64,000 bases of DNA from Nothobranchius furzeri (GCF_043380555.1 NC_091756.1:50303341-50367340); one strand, 5' to 3'. Numbered from the stretch's first letter, positions 49,601 through 60,344 are shown. Translations and numbers: made by a program. The notes: generated from the sequence alone by a model not told the origin.

Positions 49601-51132
49601 TTTTAAATTAACATAAAGATGCATTTTTGTTTTAAATCCAACAATGAGATCCATCAATAAATCAACATGTAATCACTTCTCTCAGTGACAAATGCAGAAA
49701 TCTTAATGTACCATTGTTATGATTGAACTAAAAATGCACCAAAACAATCAGCTGCTGATAAGAGTTGGTCAATATTTAGCATGATCAATTAATCTGGGAC
49801 TGACCACTGAGAAAGTAACATTTTAGACTATTTGTTGAGTTCTTGAACACATCGTTGTCAAACACCAATAGAAAATCTTAACATTTAAAAAATGAAACAA
49901 TTCATGCTAGCAATTACAGATCTGCCAAATTAAAGTATTTACTTTCACAATAATAATAAAATATTTCAGATGTTTAGAATTCAGAAATAATAAATACTGA
50001 ATAATAAATTATAACCTTTGAGTGACTTCTTTAACCATATTTGAACTAACCTCCCTGCAGGCATCAGGTTAGCCAAAACCAATAATATGTTGCTTCTTTT
50101 GAATGGTGGCATAGTATTTAGCACTGCACCCTAACCCTTGCAGCAGGAAGGTTGCAGGCTCAACACCCAGCAGCTGCTGCTGTTATGAGTGGAGTTATAT
50201 GCTCTCCCTGTGCATGTGTGGTTTCCTCCAGCAGGAACAAACATATCTCAACTAGACTCTCTGAACTGTCCTTAAGTGTATGTCAGTCATGTTTGTCCCT
50301 GTTATGACCTGGAGACATGACCATCGTGTCCCTTGCCTCACACCTGCAGACTGCTGCACATTGACACCAACTCCTTCCTCGTGCTGAACAAGTTACAAAA
50401 GATGGATCATCACATCAACTTCCTGAGAACTAGAACTGAACAATCAGCTCAGTTCTATTGATTACATTTGAGGGGCTTTGTCATTAAAAGTTGTTTTAGT
50501 TCTTTTGGGAACTCGATTGAAAGAAAAACTGGGATTAGCAAAGACTCATGTAGTCAAAACAAGCAATGAGTGAGATTTCATCTTCAGAACTGACTGACCT
50601 TTAAGACTTTTCATAAGTTTAGAGCTGAGACAATCAGTTTACTCTAAAAACAGTGAGAATATCCTGAAGCAGCTCCAGAGAAAGCTTAACATTTCTCACC
50701 TTTTTAAAGAAAGCATCATTCTCCTTCTCCTCTTTAAGTGAAGAAGTTCCGGATTTGGTCACCAGAGCTTTGCCCTCTTCATCCTCATCTGAAGTTTCAG
50801 CCTTCTGCAAAATGAAAGCCCCAAACAGAGCTGAAATAATGACAGTTTAGGTATAAAATGAGCTCCTGCTGCCCTGCCCTGTTGGCCTCACAGATGAGCT
50901 GAAACGGAAGTTGGGAACAAAGTGTCGCCGAGGCTCTTAAACTCAGCAAAAAGACCCAATAAACTCTATTCTAGTCATGACTTAACGTGCGTTACTGTTT
51001 TACCAAAACTGTCACAGCAGTCTGAAACTAAAACGCGACTGAACCAATGAACTTTTACACCCTGCTAGCGCGCTACTATTAGCCGCTAAAGTTTGAACTC
51101 ACATTTCCTAATTCTTTTGTTCGGTCTCGCAT
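37679..51132 (-). CDS. stx4: Syntaxin-4 (Qa-SNARE), complete, 10 coding exons
   Basis: Plasma-membrane t-SNARE that pairs with SNAP23/25 and VAMP for exocytosis. Exons (- strand, high to low): 51132-51103, 50804-50700, 47498-47399, 47278-47204, 47129-47059, 45879-45771, 44771-44698, 42984-42847, 42767-42657, 37756-37679; total 891 nt, 296 residues plus TAG (human STX4 is 297). N-peptide MRDRTKEL binds Munc18c in the family. The Habc region (residues about 30-150) includes VALPEES and MKKELQTLRDEI. RMQRTQHGVLSRDFVELM, RNVERIQRQLKIT and TDEELDTMLESGQ are close to STX4 rather than STX1/2/3. SNARE motif about 200-260 with the zero-layer Gln in EAQ|GEMVDRIE, then a basic KARKKK stop-transfer and one membrane helix IWIAVCLAVLIIIIVAAVGV. 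All splice phases agree. No break seen. Confidence 0.96.
38282..38842. mobile_element. PIF-Harbinger-like MITE, 561 bp
   Basis: Ends GGCCCTGTCCACACGTAGCC and, on the other strand, GGCCTAGTCCACACGTAGCC are terminal inverted repeats. They are flanked by TAA at 38279-38281 and 38843-38845, the TWA target of PIF-Harbinger. No transposase. In the last stx4 intron. Confidence 0.8.
39182..39376 (-). repeat. tRNA-derived SINE (family A, copy 4), tail half only
   Basis: Keeps the tail and body but lacks the tRNA-like head, so it is 5' truncated in SINE orientation. Confidence 0.7.
39541..39750 (-). repeat. tRNA-derived SINE (family B, copy 1)
   Basis: On the - strand it begins GGGCTGCATGGTGGTGCAGT, with tRNA-like A box, GGTTCGAAAC B-box region, and the tail TAAGTCGCTTTGGATAAAAG. 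Near-identical to the copy at 45442-45660. Confidence 0.8.
39805..39990. repeat. imperfect tandem duplication, about 85-bp unit
   Basis: The phrase ctggcccgctgagccgagag with its surroundings (cagaaacNagctcNactggc) occurs twice in a row. Unit identity is moderate. No gene seen. Confidence 0.5.
40793..41411. mobile_element. PIF-Harbinger-like MITE, 619 bp
   Basis: Ends AGCCGTTTTTACAAAC and, on the other strand, AGCCCTTTTTACAAGAC. Flanked by TTA at 40790-40792 and 41412-41414. No transposase frame. Confidence 0.65.
41412..42656. other. stx4 intron, mostly unrecognised
   Basis: Part of the 4.9-kb last stx4 intron. The stretch from about 41550 (ttctcaatgtcaaggaacct) to 42010 resembles dispersed fish repeats but termini were not found. 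Confidence 0.4.
43190..44640 (+). mobile_element. non-LTR retrotransposon remnant, RT domain with internal deletion
   Basis: Frame 43557-44147 encodes an RT core: KTARVLPLYKGG, NYRPISLLPQFSKILEKL, QYGFRSNHSTATAI, VSVFVDLQKMFDTLDH (the first catalytic Asp is present) and, past a stop, CGVPQGSVFGPLL. The sequence then jumps to what looks like the end of the ORF (VYLWNRLNSEIKQSKSF), so the catalytic DD-containing part is missing. A (GAAC)n tract near 44615-44628 may be its tail. In a stx4 intron. Confidence 0.8.
45442..45660 (+). repeat. tRNA-derived SINE (family B, copy 2)
   Basis: Starts GGCTGCATGGTGGCGCAGTT, B box GGTTCGAAAC, tail TAAGTCGCTTTGGATAAAAG then TAAATAAA. Near-identical to the inverted copy at 39541-39750, so probably young. 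Confidence 0.85.
45946..46894. mobile_element. DNA transposon derivative with terminal inverted repeats, about 0.95 kb
   Basis: Left AAGGTGCACTATGTAGAAAT and right, on the other strand, AAGGTGCAGTATGTAAGAAT are terminal inverted repeats. The flanks contain TTA-like triplets but the target duplication is ambiguous by one base. No transposase recognised. In stx4 intron 45880-47058. Confidence 0.65.
47552..49100 (+). mobile_element. Tc1-like transposon, both ends present, transposase broken
   Basis: Terminal inverted repeats CACTGCTCACAAGAATTAAA and, right end on the other strand, TACTGCTCACAAAAATTAAA. Flanked by TA at 47550-47551 and 49101-49102; length 1,549 bp. The transposase spans about 47838-48836: a paired-type N-terminal HTH (TEVAQVVQLLQDG, TRAAARRFNLSPSTI), then FTDESRF, MHDNARPH and SPDLNPIEHLWD, the DD34E catalytic triad context. 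Frameshifts and stops (for example after the HTH near 48165 and within 48300-48340) split it into at least three frames. In stx4 intron 47499-50699. Confidence 0.92.
49101..50097. other. stx4 intron, nothing firm
   Basis: AT-rich sequence. A segment near 49160-49530 (gattcacaatcag, cgattcagaatc) resembles dispersed fish repeats with ATCGATT-rich ends. No frame or RNA gene supported. Confidence 0.35.
50098..50240 (+). repeat. degenerate tRNA-derived SINE (family B, copy 3)
   Basis: Shares ggtggcatagtatttagcac and gaaggttgcagg with the family B head but is strongly diverged and lacks the tail. Confidence 0.5.
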
Positions 51133-51427
51133 TTTCCCCGAGCGAAGTTCCCAGTCGGATCTCAACAAAAACGTGCAACTCGGTACCGAAAGGAGAAACT
51201 GTCGTTTCTGTTCTGTGAACTCTGTTTTTCTGTCATTCGGCAAGTAAACTCCTGTAGCTCATTTTCTTCTGTGGTTGAAATGGCGAACGGCGACGCTCTG
51301 GCGCCTCCACGTGGGTCCTTCTGTAACGACACAAACCGCCATCAACCAGAGGGTAAACCTAAACGTAAGGTGATATCGCTCTCATTTGAATGGGTGGCAG
51401 CTCTACTTTGCCATACATTTCTATTGT
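51133..51427 (-). promoter_or_regulatory. stx4: stx4 5' UTR and probable promoter region
   Basis: GC-richer, CpG-containing sequence directly upstream of the stx4 ATG (51130-51132), before the first repeat at 51428. No TATA box or clear initiator stands out. The + strand frame starting at 51271 is not convincing as a gene. Confidence 0.35.
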
Positions 51428-51719
51428 TAAATAATAATGACCCACACTCAGAGGATTCCAAAGTGCTTTACACTACAGTGTATTCATCCATTTACACACA
51501 TGTTTACACCATGGTGGCGATGAGCTACAATGTGGCCACAGCTGTCCTGGGGCACATTGACAGAGGCCACAGGCACCATCAATCTCTCCAACCACAACCA
51601 GCAGAAGGCAAGGGGGGTTAAGTGTCTTGCCCAAGGACACAACGGCAAAATTATCCACCAGGAGCCAGGATTGATCCTACAGCCTTCCGATTACTGGACA
51701 ACCCGCTCTATCGCTGCCA
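51428..51719 (-). repeat. tRNA-derived SINE (family A, copy 5)
   Basis: Same body and tail as the copy at 22764, ending in a diverged tRNA-like head. Immediately upstream of stx4. Confidence 0.75.
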
Positions 51720-51845
51720 GTGTTCTTATTTTATAAGAGAAAAAGCAAAAAATTGTCCCATTTCACCCACATATGCTACATATTCCTACTTAGCTTATCT
51801 TGTATGTGTATGTTAACTTTATTAAAGACACCCAAATAGGTCCAT

Positions 51846-52080
51846 GTCCATCCATTTTTTTATCTGTACCCGCTTGTCCACACAAGGTCGTGGGGGGCTG
51901 CTGCCTATCTCCAGCAGTCTATGGGGATACAGGCGGGGTACACCCTGAACAGATAATTGCCAGTCCATCACAGAGCGACACAGAGACACACAGGAAAAAC
52001 AACCAAGCATGCACACACTTACACATACGTACAATTTATATAGACCAATTGACCTGACTGTCATATGTTTGGACTGTGGG
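51846..52080. repeat. dispersed fish repeat (ccatccatttttttatctg family, copy 2)
   Basis: Longer copy than those at 15050 and 53729, continuing through cacacttacacatacg to tttggactgtggg, where it stops abruptly. Confidence 0.65.
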
Positions 52081-52472
52081 CAAGGCCGGAGTAACGGCAT
52101 GGGCAACTGGGCAATTGCCCAGGGGTCCACAAACTCTAAAGGGCCCAGGCCCAGGGCAGCAGACCTGCCAACCTGTATGCATCTTGCGTAGCCAGTTCAC
52201 AATTTGGCATCTATTTATGCTGGTACGACTCACCCCTCTAAACTACGCAAAGAGCTGCAGATACGTGAGTTGAGTTCTGCGGCAAATATGCACGTGAGGT
52301 ACTCATGTCTGACAACACGACTCAGCGGCGTGGTGAAGAAGTTTAAGCCAGTCATCGTAGAAAAACTATCCTGCCCAATAGCGTAACACCCCTGCCCCCC
52401 TCCTCCCTGCTTCGTCCTGTCCGCTGCTCCTCTCTCCCTCCAGTTCGCCACTGGCTGCTGTTCTGGTAAGGT

Positions 52473-52476
<4 letters not shown>

Positions 52477-52517
<41 letters not shown>

Positions 52518-52521
52518 ATGC

Positions 52522-52562
<41 letters not shown>
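52477..52562. repeat. (TG)n microsatellite with GCATGCG interruption
   Basis: About 86 bp of TG dinucleotides broken once by gcatgcgtgcg. Confidence 0.95.
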
Positions 52563-52568
<6 letters not shown>

Positions 52569-52920
52569 TTTCCATGCAGTATATGGGGAGATTACAGCGT
52601 GAAAAGCAATGGAGTTGCAAAAGTCCGCAAAAAAAAACGTCGCACAAGTGGTACTCAAAAAATGTTGACAAGGTTGGCAGGTCAGGGGTAGCAAGGGCAC
52701 GAGCAAAATACTGTATCTGTAATCTCCCGCTTTATATTAAACAAACTGTCCACCCGGGCTTTTGCGCTGCACAGACGCTTCGCTGCCTTTGACTTAACTT
52801 CAGATTCAGAAATGTTGCATACAAATTTGAGTTAAATATAAGAAAATAAAAGATTTAGGTAAAAGCAGCTTTAAATACAAGGGTCTTTAGCTGTTTTTTT
52901 TTTAAGTGTCCAGACTGTCA

Positions 52921-53455
52921 GGAGTCAACTGCTGTCTAGGTCCTAGCCATGGAACGCTGGACTATGCCTTCTCCACGTCAGGAATGAGGTCCTGTGCCAA
53001 GTGGAGGAGTTTAAGTATCTCTGGGTCTTGTTCACGAGTGAAGGAAAAATGGAGTGTGAGATCAACAGGCGGATTGGTGCTGCATCTGCAGTGATGTGAG
53101 CGTTGTACCAGTTTGTCGTGGTGAAGAGTGAGCTGAATCAAAGGCAAGCTGTCAATTTACTGGTTGAGGTATGTCCCAACCCTCACCCATGGTCACAAGC
53201 TTTGGGGTAGTGACAAAAAGAACGAGAACGTGGATACAAGCGACCAAAATGAGTTTTCTCCACAGGGTGTCTGGGCTCTCCCTTGGAGATAGGGTGAGAA
53301 GCTCAGGGAGGGGCTCGGAGTAGACCTGCTGTTCCACCACATCGAGAGCATCTGTAGGATGCCTCCTGGGTGCCTTCCCTGTTGAGGTTTTCCTGGCACG
53401 TTAAACCAGGAAGAGACCCAAGGGAAGACCCAGGACATGCTGGAGGGACTAGGTC
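52921..53455 (+). mobile_element. Rex3 (RTE-clade) LINE fragment
   Basis: Decayed C-terminal ORF: EFKYLWVLFTSEGKMECEIN, RRIGAASAVM, VVVKSELN, then the GVWALPWR and RVRSSGRGSE-like region, with several stops. Homologous to the Rex3 pieces at 24008 and 63129. Confidence 0.7.
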
Positions 53456-53639
53456 CAATACCACACCCTACTCCCTTCTGTGACGTACACTCATGCCACT
53501 TCCACATCAGCCAGTCCGGGCTGGATGACGTCAGGTCTGGGTCCTGCACTGTTAGAGATTGTTCACACGCACTTCTCGGTAACGTGTATCTCTGAGCACG
53601 TGAGCAGGGCAAAAGATAGTTGGTAAGTAAGTAAGTATG

Positions 53640-54081
53640 TAATTTTTATTTATATAGCACTTATCACATAGAATCATAAAGTGCTTCACAGAGATCAAAA
53701 CAAAATAGAAACAAAGTAATAAAATCATCCATCCATCCATTCATTGTCTGAACCCGCTTTGTCCACGTAGGGTCGCGGGGGGGTGGGGGGGTGGGGGGGT
53801 GGGGGGGGGGGGGGGGCTGGTGCCTATCTCCAGTGGTCAATGGGCAATCAGGCGGGGTACACCCTGGACAGAGAGCCAGTCCATCGCAGGTCATAAAATC
53901 ATAAGGATCTCAAAAGAGAATTAGCATCAGAAAAAATTAAGTCATAAAATTATAAAATTTCATAAACAGATGAAAGATGATTACAAATGTGAGTTAAATA
54001 TAAGAAAATAAAAGATTTAGGTAAAAGCAGCTTTAAATACAAGGGTATTTAGCTGTTTTTTTTTAAGTGTCCAGACTGTCA
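53640..54081. repeat. retroelement-tail-like repeat with an inserted copy of the ccatccat family
   Basis: Begins tttttatttatatagcactt. A third copy of the ccatccatccattc family sits inside at 53729-53891 with a poly-G run (53777-53816). The 3' part (53991-54081) duplicates 52829-52920. Confidence 0.55.
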
Positions 54082-55299
54082 ATGCTACGTAAGGATAAAG
54101 GAAGTTCATTCCAAAGTCAGGGTGCAACAGTCTGGACGGAGCGATCACCTCGACTTTCAAAACTGGGCTTTGGAACTTCTAGAAGGTTCTGATGCGCGGA
54201 GGAGTCCGCGGTGTCTCCCTTATGGTAAATAAAAGCAGATGTGAGCAATCTCTGATATTGCATCCAGACACTTTTATTGTATCTGTCCTCCTTCTGGCTT
54301 GGAACTGTAGGATGTCCAAGGAAGATCCTGCTTTTCTTGCCTCTGATTGGCTAAAAGGCATTTAGCATCAAACCATCTTCCTTTGCTAAGTGCAGATCCT
54401 CCCACCAACAGAACTGGTGTTTTGAGTAGTTTTGCAAAGAAAATGCAAAGCACTATTCTGTCTTGTTTTGTGAAACAGATTTTGTTCTGTGAAAAAAAAG
54501 TAAATTGTGAACTTATAATAAATCTTGTTACATTTATCACACTGTTGGATTTACTTTATATCTGTTGGCTCTCAAGCATCAATATGATCTTATTAAAGCA
54601 GAGTACATAGGATAAACATATGTGCATTACATGTGTATGAAGTAGAATGAAAGTGCCGTATTTTGTCCAGCTTTTGTCAAAGAAACTGAAACTGATATGT
54701 TGCAAAACAGCCCCGACTGGTTTTTATGGCACTAAGTTCACATTTTCTTCAAAAAACTTAAGATCTGGCTGCAGACCTAAAAAGAAAAAACCTGCAGTGA
54801 GGGAAGATCAATATAGATGTCTGTGGGGAGGACGGCTTTTTAAAAAAAACTTGAAAGAGGAGTCTCCTCCCTTTCCAGTTGGAAGAATGAAAACATGAAT
54901 ACAAGTCAACAGGGCTGAAAGCTATTTTCTAATCTGCTTTGCCTTAAGCCCTGCATCGCACATATGTTGTACTGCAATTTAAATGAAAACTAATGTGCTT
55001 TTACCACACCAGTCATGTACTTTGAGATTGATCAGCTTGTAAATGTTCGTAATTAGCATGACTACAAATCAGACATCGGCATGTTATATGAAGTCACCAC
55101 AGAATCTCCTTTCCCTATCACGGCTGCTACTTACCACTGTAGTGAATATGTCATTACATTTAATTAGAAACCATAAAATGTGAAATATCACAAAGTATGA
55201 AATATCACCTTAATGGCTCTTTTAATAAATTTAACCAGAAGATCTGATCTTTTTATTGCAGGGATTGAGCAACACTTCATATCAACTTCAAGAAAAGAC
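54082..55299. other. unassigned repeat-like sequence
   Basis: No gene. The part from about 54870 to 55140 is a diverged relative of the repeat at 62990-63700. The rest is AT-rich and unrecognised. Confidence 0.35.
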
Positions 55300-57400
55300 A
55301 GTGAGTCAGGCTTAAAAGTTTCAAGATTTATTACTAAACAAATTAAACAAGACTAACACTATGTCATGATGAACTAAGGTGGAGTAAGACTGAGGATGGT
55401 GTGTGTGTGTGTGAAAGGTGTTCAGAACCAGCAAATCCGGAGAAACGATTAGTTCTGATGGGAGTGAAGATGATGTTTCGCTCTAAGCTTTGGTTTGGAG
55501 ATTTATAACACACATCGAGATGCCATTCTGTTGGTCTAAGTACCCTTGGCGGAAGACCCCGTTAGATCAGGAATGTCGAGGTCCAGCTTGACTTCCTCTG
55601 GAACCGAAGCCGGTAGAAAAGCAACGGTTGCCGACCAGACCAGTCTTGAGATACTTCCAGGTCACAACAGTTTTATTGGCATCTAGCAGGACCCTCAAAA
55701 GGGTTTGTGATGGTTCAGCTTTTATTCTGAAAGGAACCGTTGCAGCAGGTGGAACATGTAACAGATTTAATCCATCTTGTCGTTAGGTTCTTTCGGCTTT
55801 AAGAGGAAAGCTACGGATTGGCCACTTCAACAACTTCTCTAGAACACTTTGAACTGATGTTAAGATGACGTGGGCATAGTTTTATGATATGGATGTTTTG
55901 ACTTACGGTCAAATCAAAAAAGGACAACAAGAGGGGATGTACCAAGCACCAACAAAACCACGCCTCGTGTCAGATCTGGAAGGTTCTGATTGGATCAGAA
56001 AAAGGAAATGTGTCATGTGACTTTAAGCATTACATGGATGAGAAGGTCTAGTGCAGCTAGTTTAAAGTTATATTACTCATTGAAAACTACTGATCATAAC
56101 ATTGTCATTGTCACAGTCTGAGGTGTATTCCTGCTGTCACTCCCTGTCTCTTGAGTTTTCCCTCTGCAGGTGGGCGTGTCTGGAGGTTAACCAAGCTGCA
56201 GCAGATCTGCTCATCAGCCGGCCAGGTGTATTTAAGCAGCTGAGAGACTTCTACACTTTGCTGGATGATTACTCTACCTGGGTACCTTCTAAGCCACCTC
56301 TTAGTATTATATTTGAGCTCTTTGGACCTTTTGAGATTTTAGATGTGTTTTTGGATTTTTGCATTTACCCTTCCTGCTCTTGTTCACCAGATAAAACCTC
56401 CACCTTCATCTCTGACTGACTGAACTCTGGAACTCCTATCATCTGGATCTCCAACCTGCTTGTCTCTCAGCCGCTCCCTGGCCAGAACCACCTCCAGCTG
56501 CCCACCTAAGCTTCCTGGACCTCCACAAACTCAGCTCCCTCCACATCTCACCTTTTGGATCTCAGTCCCAGGAAAATCCTCTCAGCTCAGATCGGACCAC
56601 TCCTCCCTCGAGTTAGTTCCCTCCTCTCCAGACTTAGATTTCCACACCACAACATGACATTCATTTAACAAATTGGTTCACATTTTATTATTGGACTAAC
56701 ACTTTGTTTGATTAGCTTATTAAAAATAGAGTTCTTCTGATTTATTAAAAAGAAAGTGTACATATTATTCTTGAGCTGGAAAATAAGAAACAGTTTAGAA
56801 GCAAAGCATGAGACCTTGAGCAATATCTCATGCAGATTAGTTCTTGTCAGAAACTTCTGGTTTTGCTTTGAGCAGAGCAAAACAGAGCAGGGCCTTTTAG
56901 GTCAGAAATGGACAATTCATCACGCTACATATCCCCCCTTTTCAAGGGCACGGTGGTCCGTCAGAGACCACCTGACGTTGAACACAGAGGCCTGAAGGGT
57001 CTACGTCGAGTATGCTTGATGTAATTTCCCCGGCAGAGGCCAAAAGGGGCTAATTTCCTTTGGAGGGGTAAATCCTTTGAAGGTGTTTAATCATAAGTCA
57101 GCAAATCCTTAATATATCCACGTGGAGGGAATAATTTGAAGCAGTATCTTTGATCATTGTAACTGCACTTAACGTAATCCCAAGTAGGAGGAAGACGAGC
57201 AGCAAACAGGTCAGGTCCCAGCGAGCGAAGTATCCCAGCAGCAATAGCCGGAATCACGGACGTCCAGGTCCCACGAGCCGGAATACCAGTCAGGGGGAGT
57301 AGTATCCGATGACTAATCATAGGTCCACCCCCAGGAATCGAGGGTCATCAGCGAAACTCAGCAGAGGAGAGAGAGCACAACACAGGGCACTTCAATGTAG
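55300..57400 (-). mobile_element. possible LTR-retroelement or endogenous retrovirus remnant
   Basis: On the - strand a polypurine tract (complement at 56931-56942, AAAAGGGGGGAT) is followed by TGTAGCGTG, as at the start of a 3' LTR, and AATAAA motifs follow. The frame 57320-57087 upstream of it is short and unassigned. A second LTR-like block with CCAAT- and AATAAA-type motifs lies at about 55300-56050. No gag, pol or certain env domain is visible, so this rests on signals alone. Confidence 0.3.
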
Positions 57401-57904
57401 ACACAACAAAATGGTGTCTAATGTAAATCAATAAAGAAAAAGAAACCTGTCAGTATGAGTACCTGCATGTACTATGTGTAGCAATTATGTGAATAGAGCC
57501 CAAGTGAAGAAATGGATGCAATACACTACATGTACTGGAAAAAGTGTTGTAAAAAGAATATAGTTATTAAACCCTATACTGCATTCTATTTTTCCCATAT
57601 GTATGGGAAACCAGACCATTGTGGAACGCGAATGGAAACAGTTTAACATGCCATTTGCTATTGTAGTAACCGAAACAAAATCAGAGACTAATTAAAAAAG
57701 TAACAAATGTGGATCTCTGAGTATGAAAAATCTACTAATTGGAGAAGAAAATAAATGTAAATTAGTGATATAATTCCTAAAACACAGCTGTAATAGAGTT
57801 TAGTTTTCCCTTTTTTATTCTCTCTCCCCCTCGACCCACACTCCAGCACAGTAGCAGGCGGAAATGCAACTACAAGCTAGATGCCACCCGCCATTAAACA
57901 ACAG

Positions 57905-57945
57905 AAGAAGAAGAAGAAGAAGAAGAAGACGAAGAAGAAGACGCG
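57905..57945. repeat. (GAA)n microsatellite
   Basis: About 40 bp of GAA units with two GAC interruptions, in the presumed 5' UTR or promoter of the THAP gene. Confidence 0.9.
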
Positions 57946-58029
57946 TGGCATGACGGGATAAACGAGTGTGTTCAACGGAACAATCAGTCGCTTTGTGTGT
58001 GTGGCTGTGAGCTTAAAAATCTGTAGAAA

Positions 58030-60344
58030 ATGGTACACTCGTGTTGTGTGAATGGCTGCCGTGCCAGGTCACACAATTACAAGAGACAAAAACTTGATAA
58101 TAGCATTAGATTTTTTAAGTTTCCTTCTTGGAAAAGAAGTTTTGGAAATAAAATAGGAGAACTAACAAAGAGACGTCGAATGGCGTGGGTCGCAGCTGTC
58201 GGAAGGAAGGACATAACTTTCAAAACCGCACCTTCCCACATGCGTGTTTGCTCGCTGCATTTTCACAAAGGCAAGTAAAACAGTTGTTTTGTGTAAGCGA
58301 ACTCACAGATTCTGCTTTGGGGATGAGGCTGAAGTCAGCTTCCGATTCGGAAATGGTTAAAGGGCAATTACACCCAAATGTTCTCTACTTTGACCATCTT
58401 TAATCTGCCCTAACTCGAAAACTACAACACATACACTATTCAGACCTGTACTGGATTATTCCATACTAATAGCAGATTACATAAAACTTAGTTTGTGATT
58501 TGTGAAACTTCAAGAAAGACAGATTTATACATTTTTTTAAGAATCTAGAACTTGTTTAGCCAAAATACCTACAACACCCACACTCCAAACCTGGACTAGA
58601 TTATTCTGCACTACTAGCAGAACAGTTAAAACCACCATTGGGATTTGTGAAAAATCAATAAAGCCAGATGTTAGCATTTCCTCTGCATCTAGACCACACT
58701 AAAACAGCTGTAATTTCAAAACTACAACATCTAGACCGTTCAAATCTGTACTAGATTATTCTGCACTACTAAGTCGTTTGATACCTTTTAATGGTACCTT
58801 GTTTCACAGACCAGGTTCAAATGTAAAGCACTTTTCAGGACAAGAGAGCTTATGGAGCTCATGTAGAGATTTACTTAGATTTGTTATCGCTTGTGCACTA
58901 GGGGCACTTCGTTCAGAAGGATTCAGCAGCTCACTCAAAATTCATATAATCTGATAGTCGCAAGACATCGCAGAAATTAAATATTAAAATTCAAATTGTT
59001 AATGCGACCTCGTGTTTCATTTTCTTGATCCAATAATAAAATTCTAAGAATGAAAAATTACCATAACCAAGAGCCTAACTGTTTACAAACACTCCATTAA
59101 GCTCAGGATTAAACTGATCAGATATCATGTGCTACAAATTGACATACTTTTTTTTGTTTTAACCTTTCTCTGTTCCTTTCCAAATTTCATGTAAAATTAA
59201 TAAATCAAACTCAGTAATAGACATTCACAATGGAACTTCACTGTCAAACTTCAAAGTTTTGCTCATCCAATCTTCTAATTCGCATTTTGATCAATAATGG
59301 ACTATTTTAATTATATTTATGTAATCTGCTATTAGCCTATAATAATCCAGTACATGTTTGAAGAGTGTGGGTGATGTAGTTTTTGCACAGGACCAGTTCC
59401 AATGTAGTGTATTTGCTAAAAAAAAAATCATAAATCTGGCTTCCTTGAAGTTTCACAAATCAGAAAAAGGTTTCACAAATCACAAACTATGTTTTATGTA
59501 ATCTGCTAGTAGTCTAGAATAAACCAGTACATGTTTGAAGAGTGTAGGTGTTGTAGTTTTCGAGCTAGAGCAGATTAAAGATGGTCAGAGTATAAAAAAA
59601 TTGGGTGTGATTGCCCTTTAGGCAATTCCCTAATCGGAAGCTGACTTCAGCCTCATGTTTTGGGGCCATATAAAGTCCCAAACTTCTGCATAAATGGAGG
59701 GCAGTTGATTGCAGATGTGGGTAGCAATTTACTCAGAAACGGCTTTCATCTGCTTAAAACGTATTGTTGTGCTATTAATTTGTATAGTTTCTTTCTTTTT
59801 AGTCTTTAAAATATCATAACTTGTCAACAACTTTATATGTTTTTGTTTGAAAGATGACATAATTTGAAGATTGAGTGCTCAGTGCTCAAGCAGTGTTTTA
59901 CTAAATATCTTTTACTGTTAGTGGAGTAATGTTTTTGGGCTGCTACTTTTTACTTGATTATAAATATGTTGAAGAAATGCTACACTTACTCAAGTGATAT
60001 ATTTGGGCACTCTACCCACCCCTGGTATAATGTAACAGTAATAATAACACATAATTGTGCAATAACACATTTGCCAAAGTGTGAGCTTTCCTCATATGAT
60101 TTAAGAGTGATGCTTGAATGGTTAACCAGTAGCATGTCTGATCCAGTAGTTAGAATAAAAAAAATGGTTGCATCCAACATTAACAAACCACATTTGATTC
60201 CAGGTCAACCAGCATATGAAATGATGGAGACCGACCCTGACTGGGCACCATCCCTTCATATGGGGCACAATTCGGTGAGGCCAACAGACACTTCACGGGC
60301 AGCACGGCGAATGGCACGATTGCAGCTGCGGCAAGAGACGTCAG
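58030..60344 (+). CDS. THAP-domain protein fragment, two exons (58030-58270, 60204-60344)
   Basis: ATG at 58030 starts a THAP zinc-finger domain (DNA binding, C2CH). Exon 1 has CCVNGC (zinc ligands), RFFKFPS, RRMAWVAAVGR and VCSLHFHKG (last Cys and His). Exon 2 supplies the rest of the fold, QPAYEMMETDPDWAPSLHMGH, where the PDWAPSL motif is a THAP hallmark. Joining 58270 to 60204 keeps the frame only if the donor is GC (AAAG|GCAAGT). Exon 2 ends at TCAG|GTGAAA in phase 1, so more exons are expected, but I found none. THAP domains occur both in host genes and in P-element-type transposons; which this is cannot be told. Without splicing the frame stops at 58276-58278. Confidence 0.7.
58323..59656. 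mobile_element. Mutator-like (long-TIR) element, 1,334 bp, inside the THAP intron
   Basis: The left end from 58323 (ATGAGGCTGAAGTCAGCTTC) and the right end read on the other strand from 59656 are inverted copies for about 230 bp with few mismatches. Flanks GCTTTGGGG (58314-58322) and GTTTTGGGG (59657-59665) are a 9-bp target duplication with one mismatch. Long inverted termini plus 9-bp duplication fit Mutator-like elements. The middle contains further degenerate copies of the actacaacaccnacactntt motif. No transposase. Confidence 0.8.

Noticed and set aside
51271..51621. 116-codon + strand frame starting upstream of stx4
   Set aside because: Most of it lies in a SINE; no recognised protein.
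54647..54898. 83-codon + strand frame with basic C-terminus
   Set aside because: Lies in repeat-like sequence with no domain, splice or conservation support.
57087..57320. 77-codon - strand frame as a retroviral envelope gene
   Set aside because: Too short and no diagnostic motif; mentioned only as context for the possible LTR.
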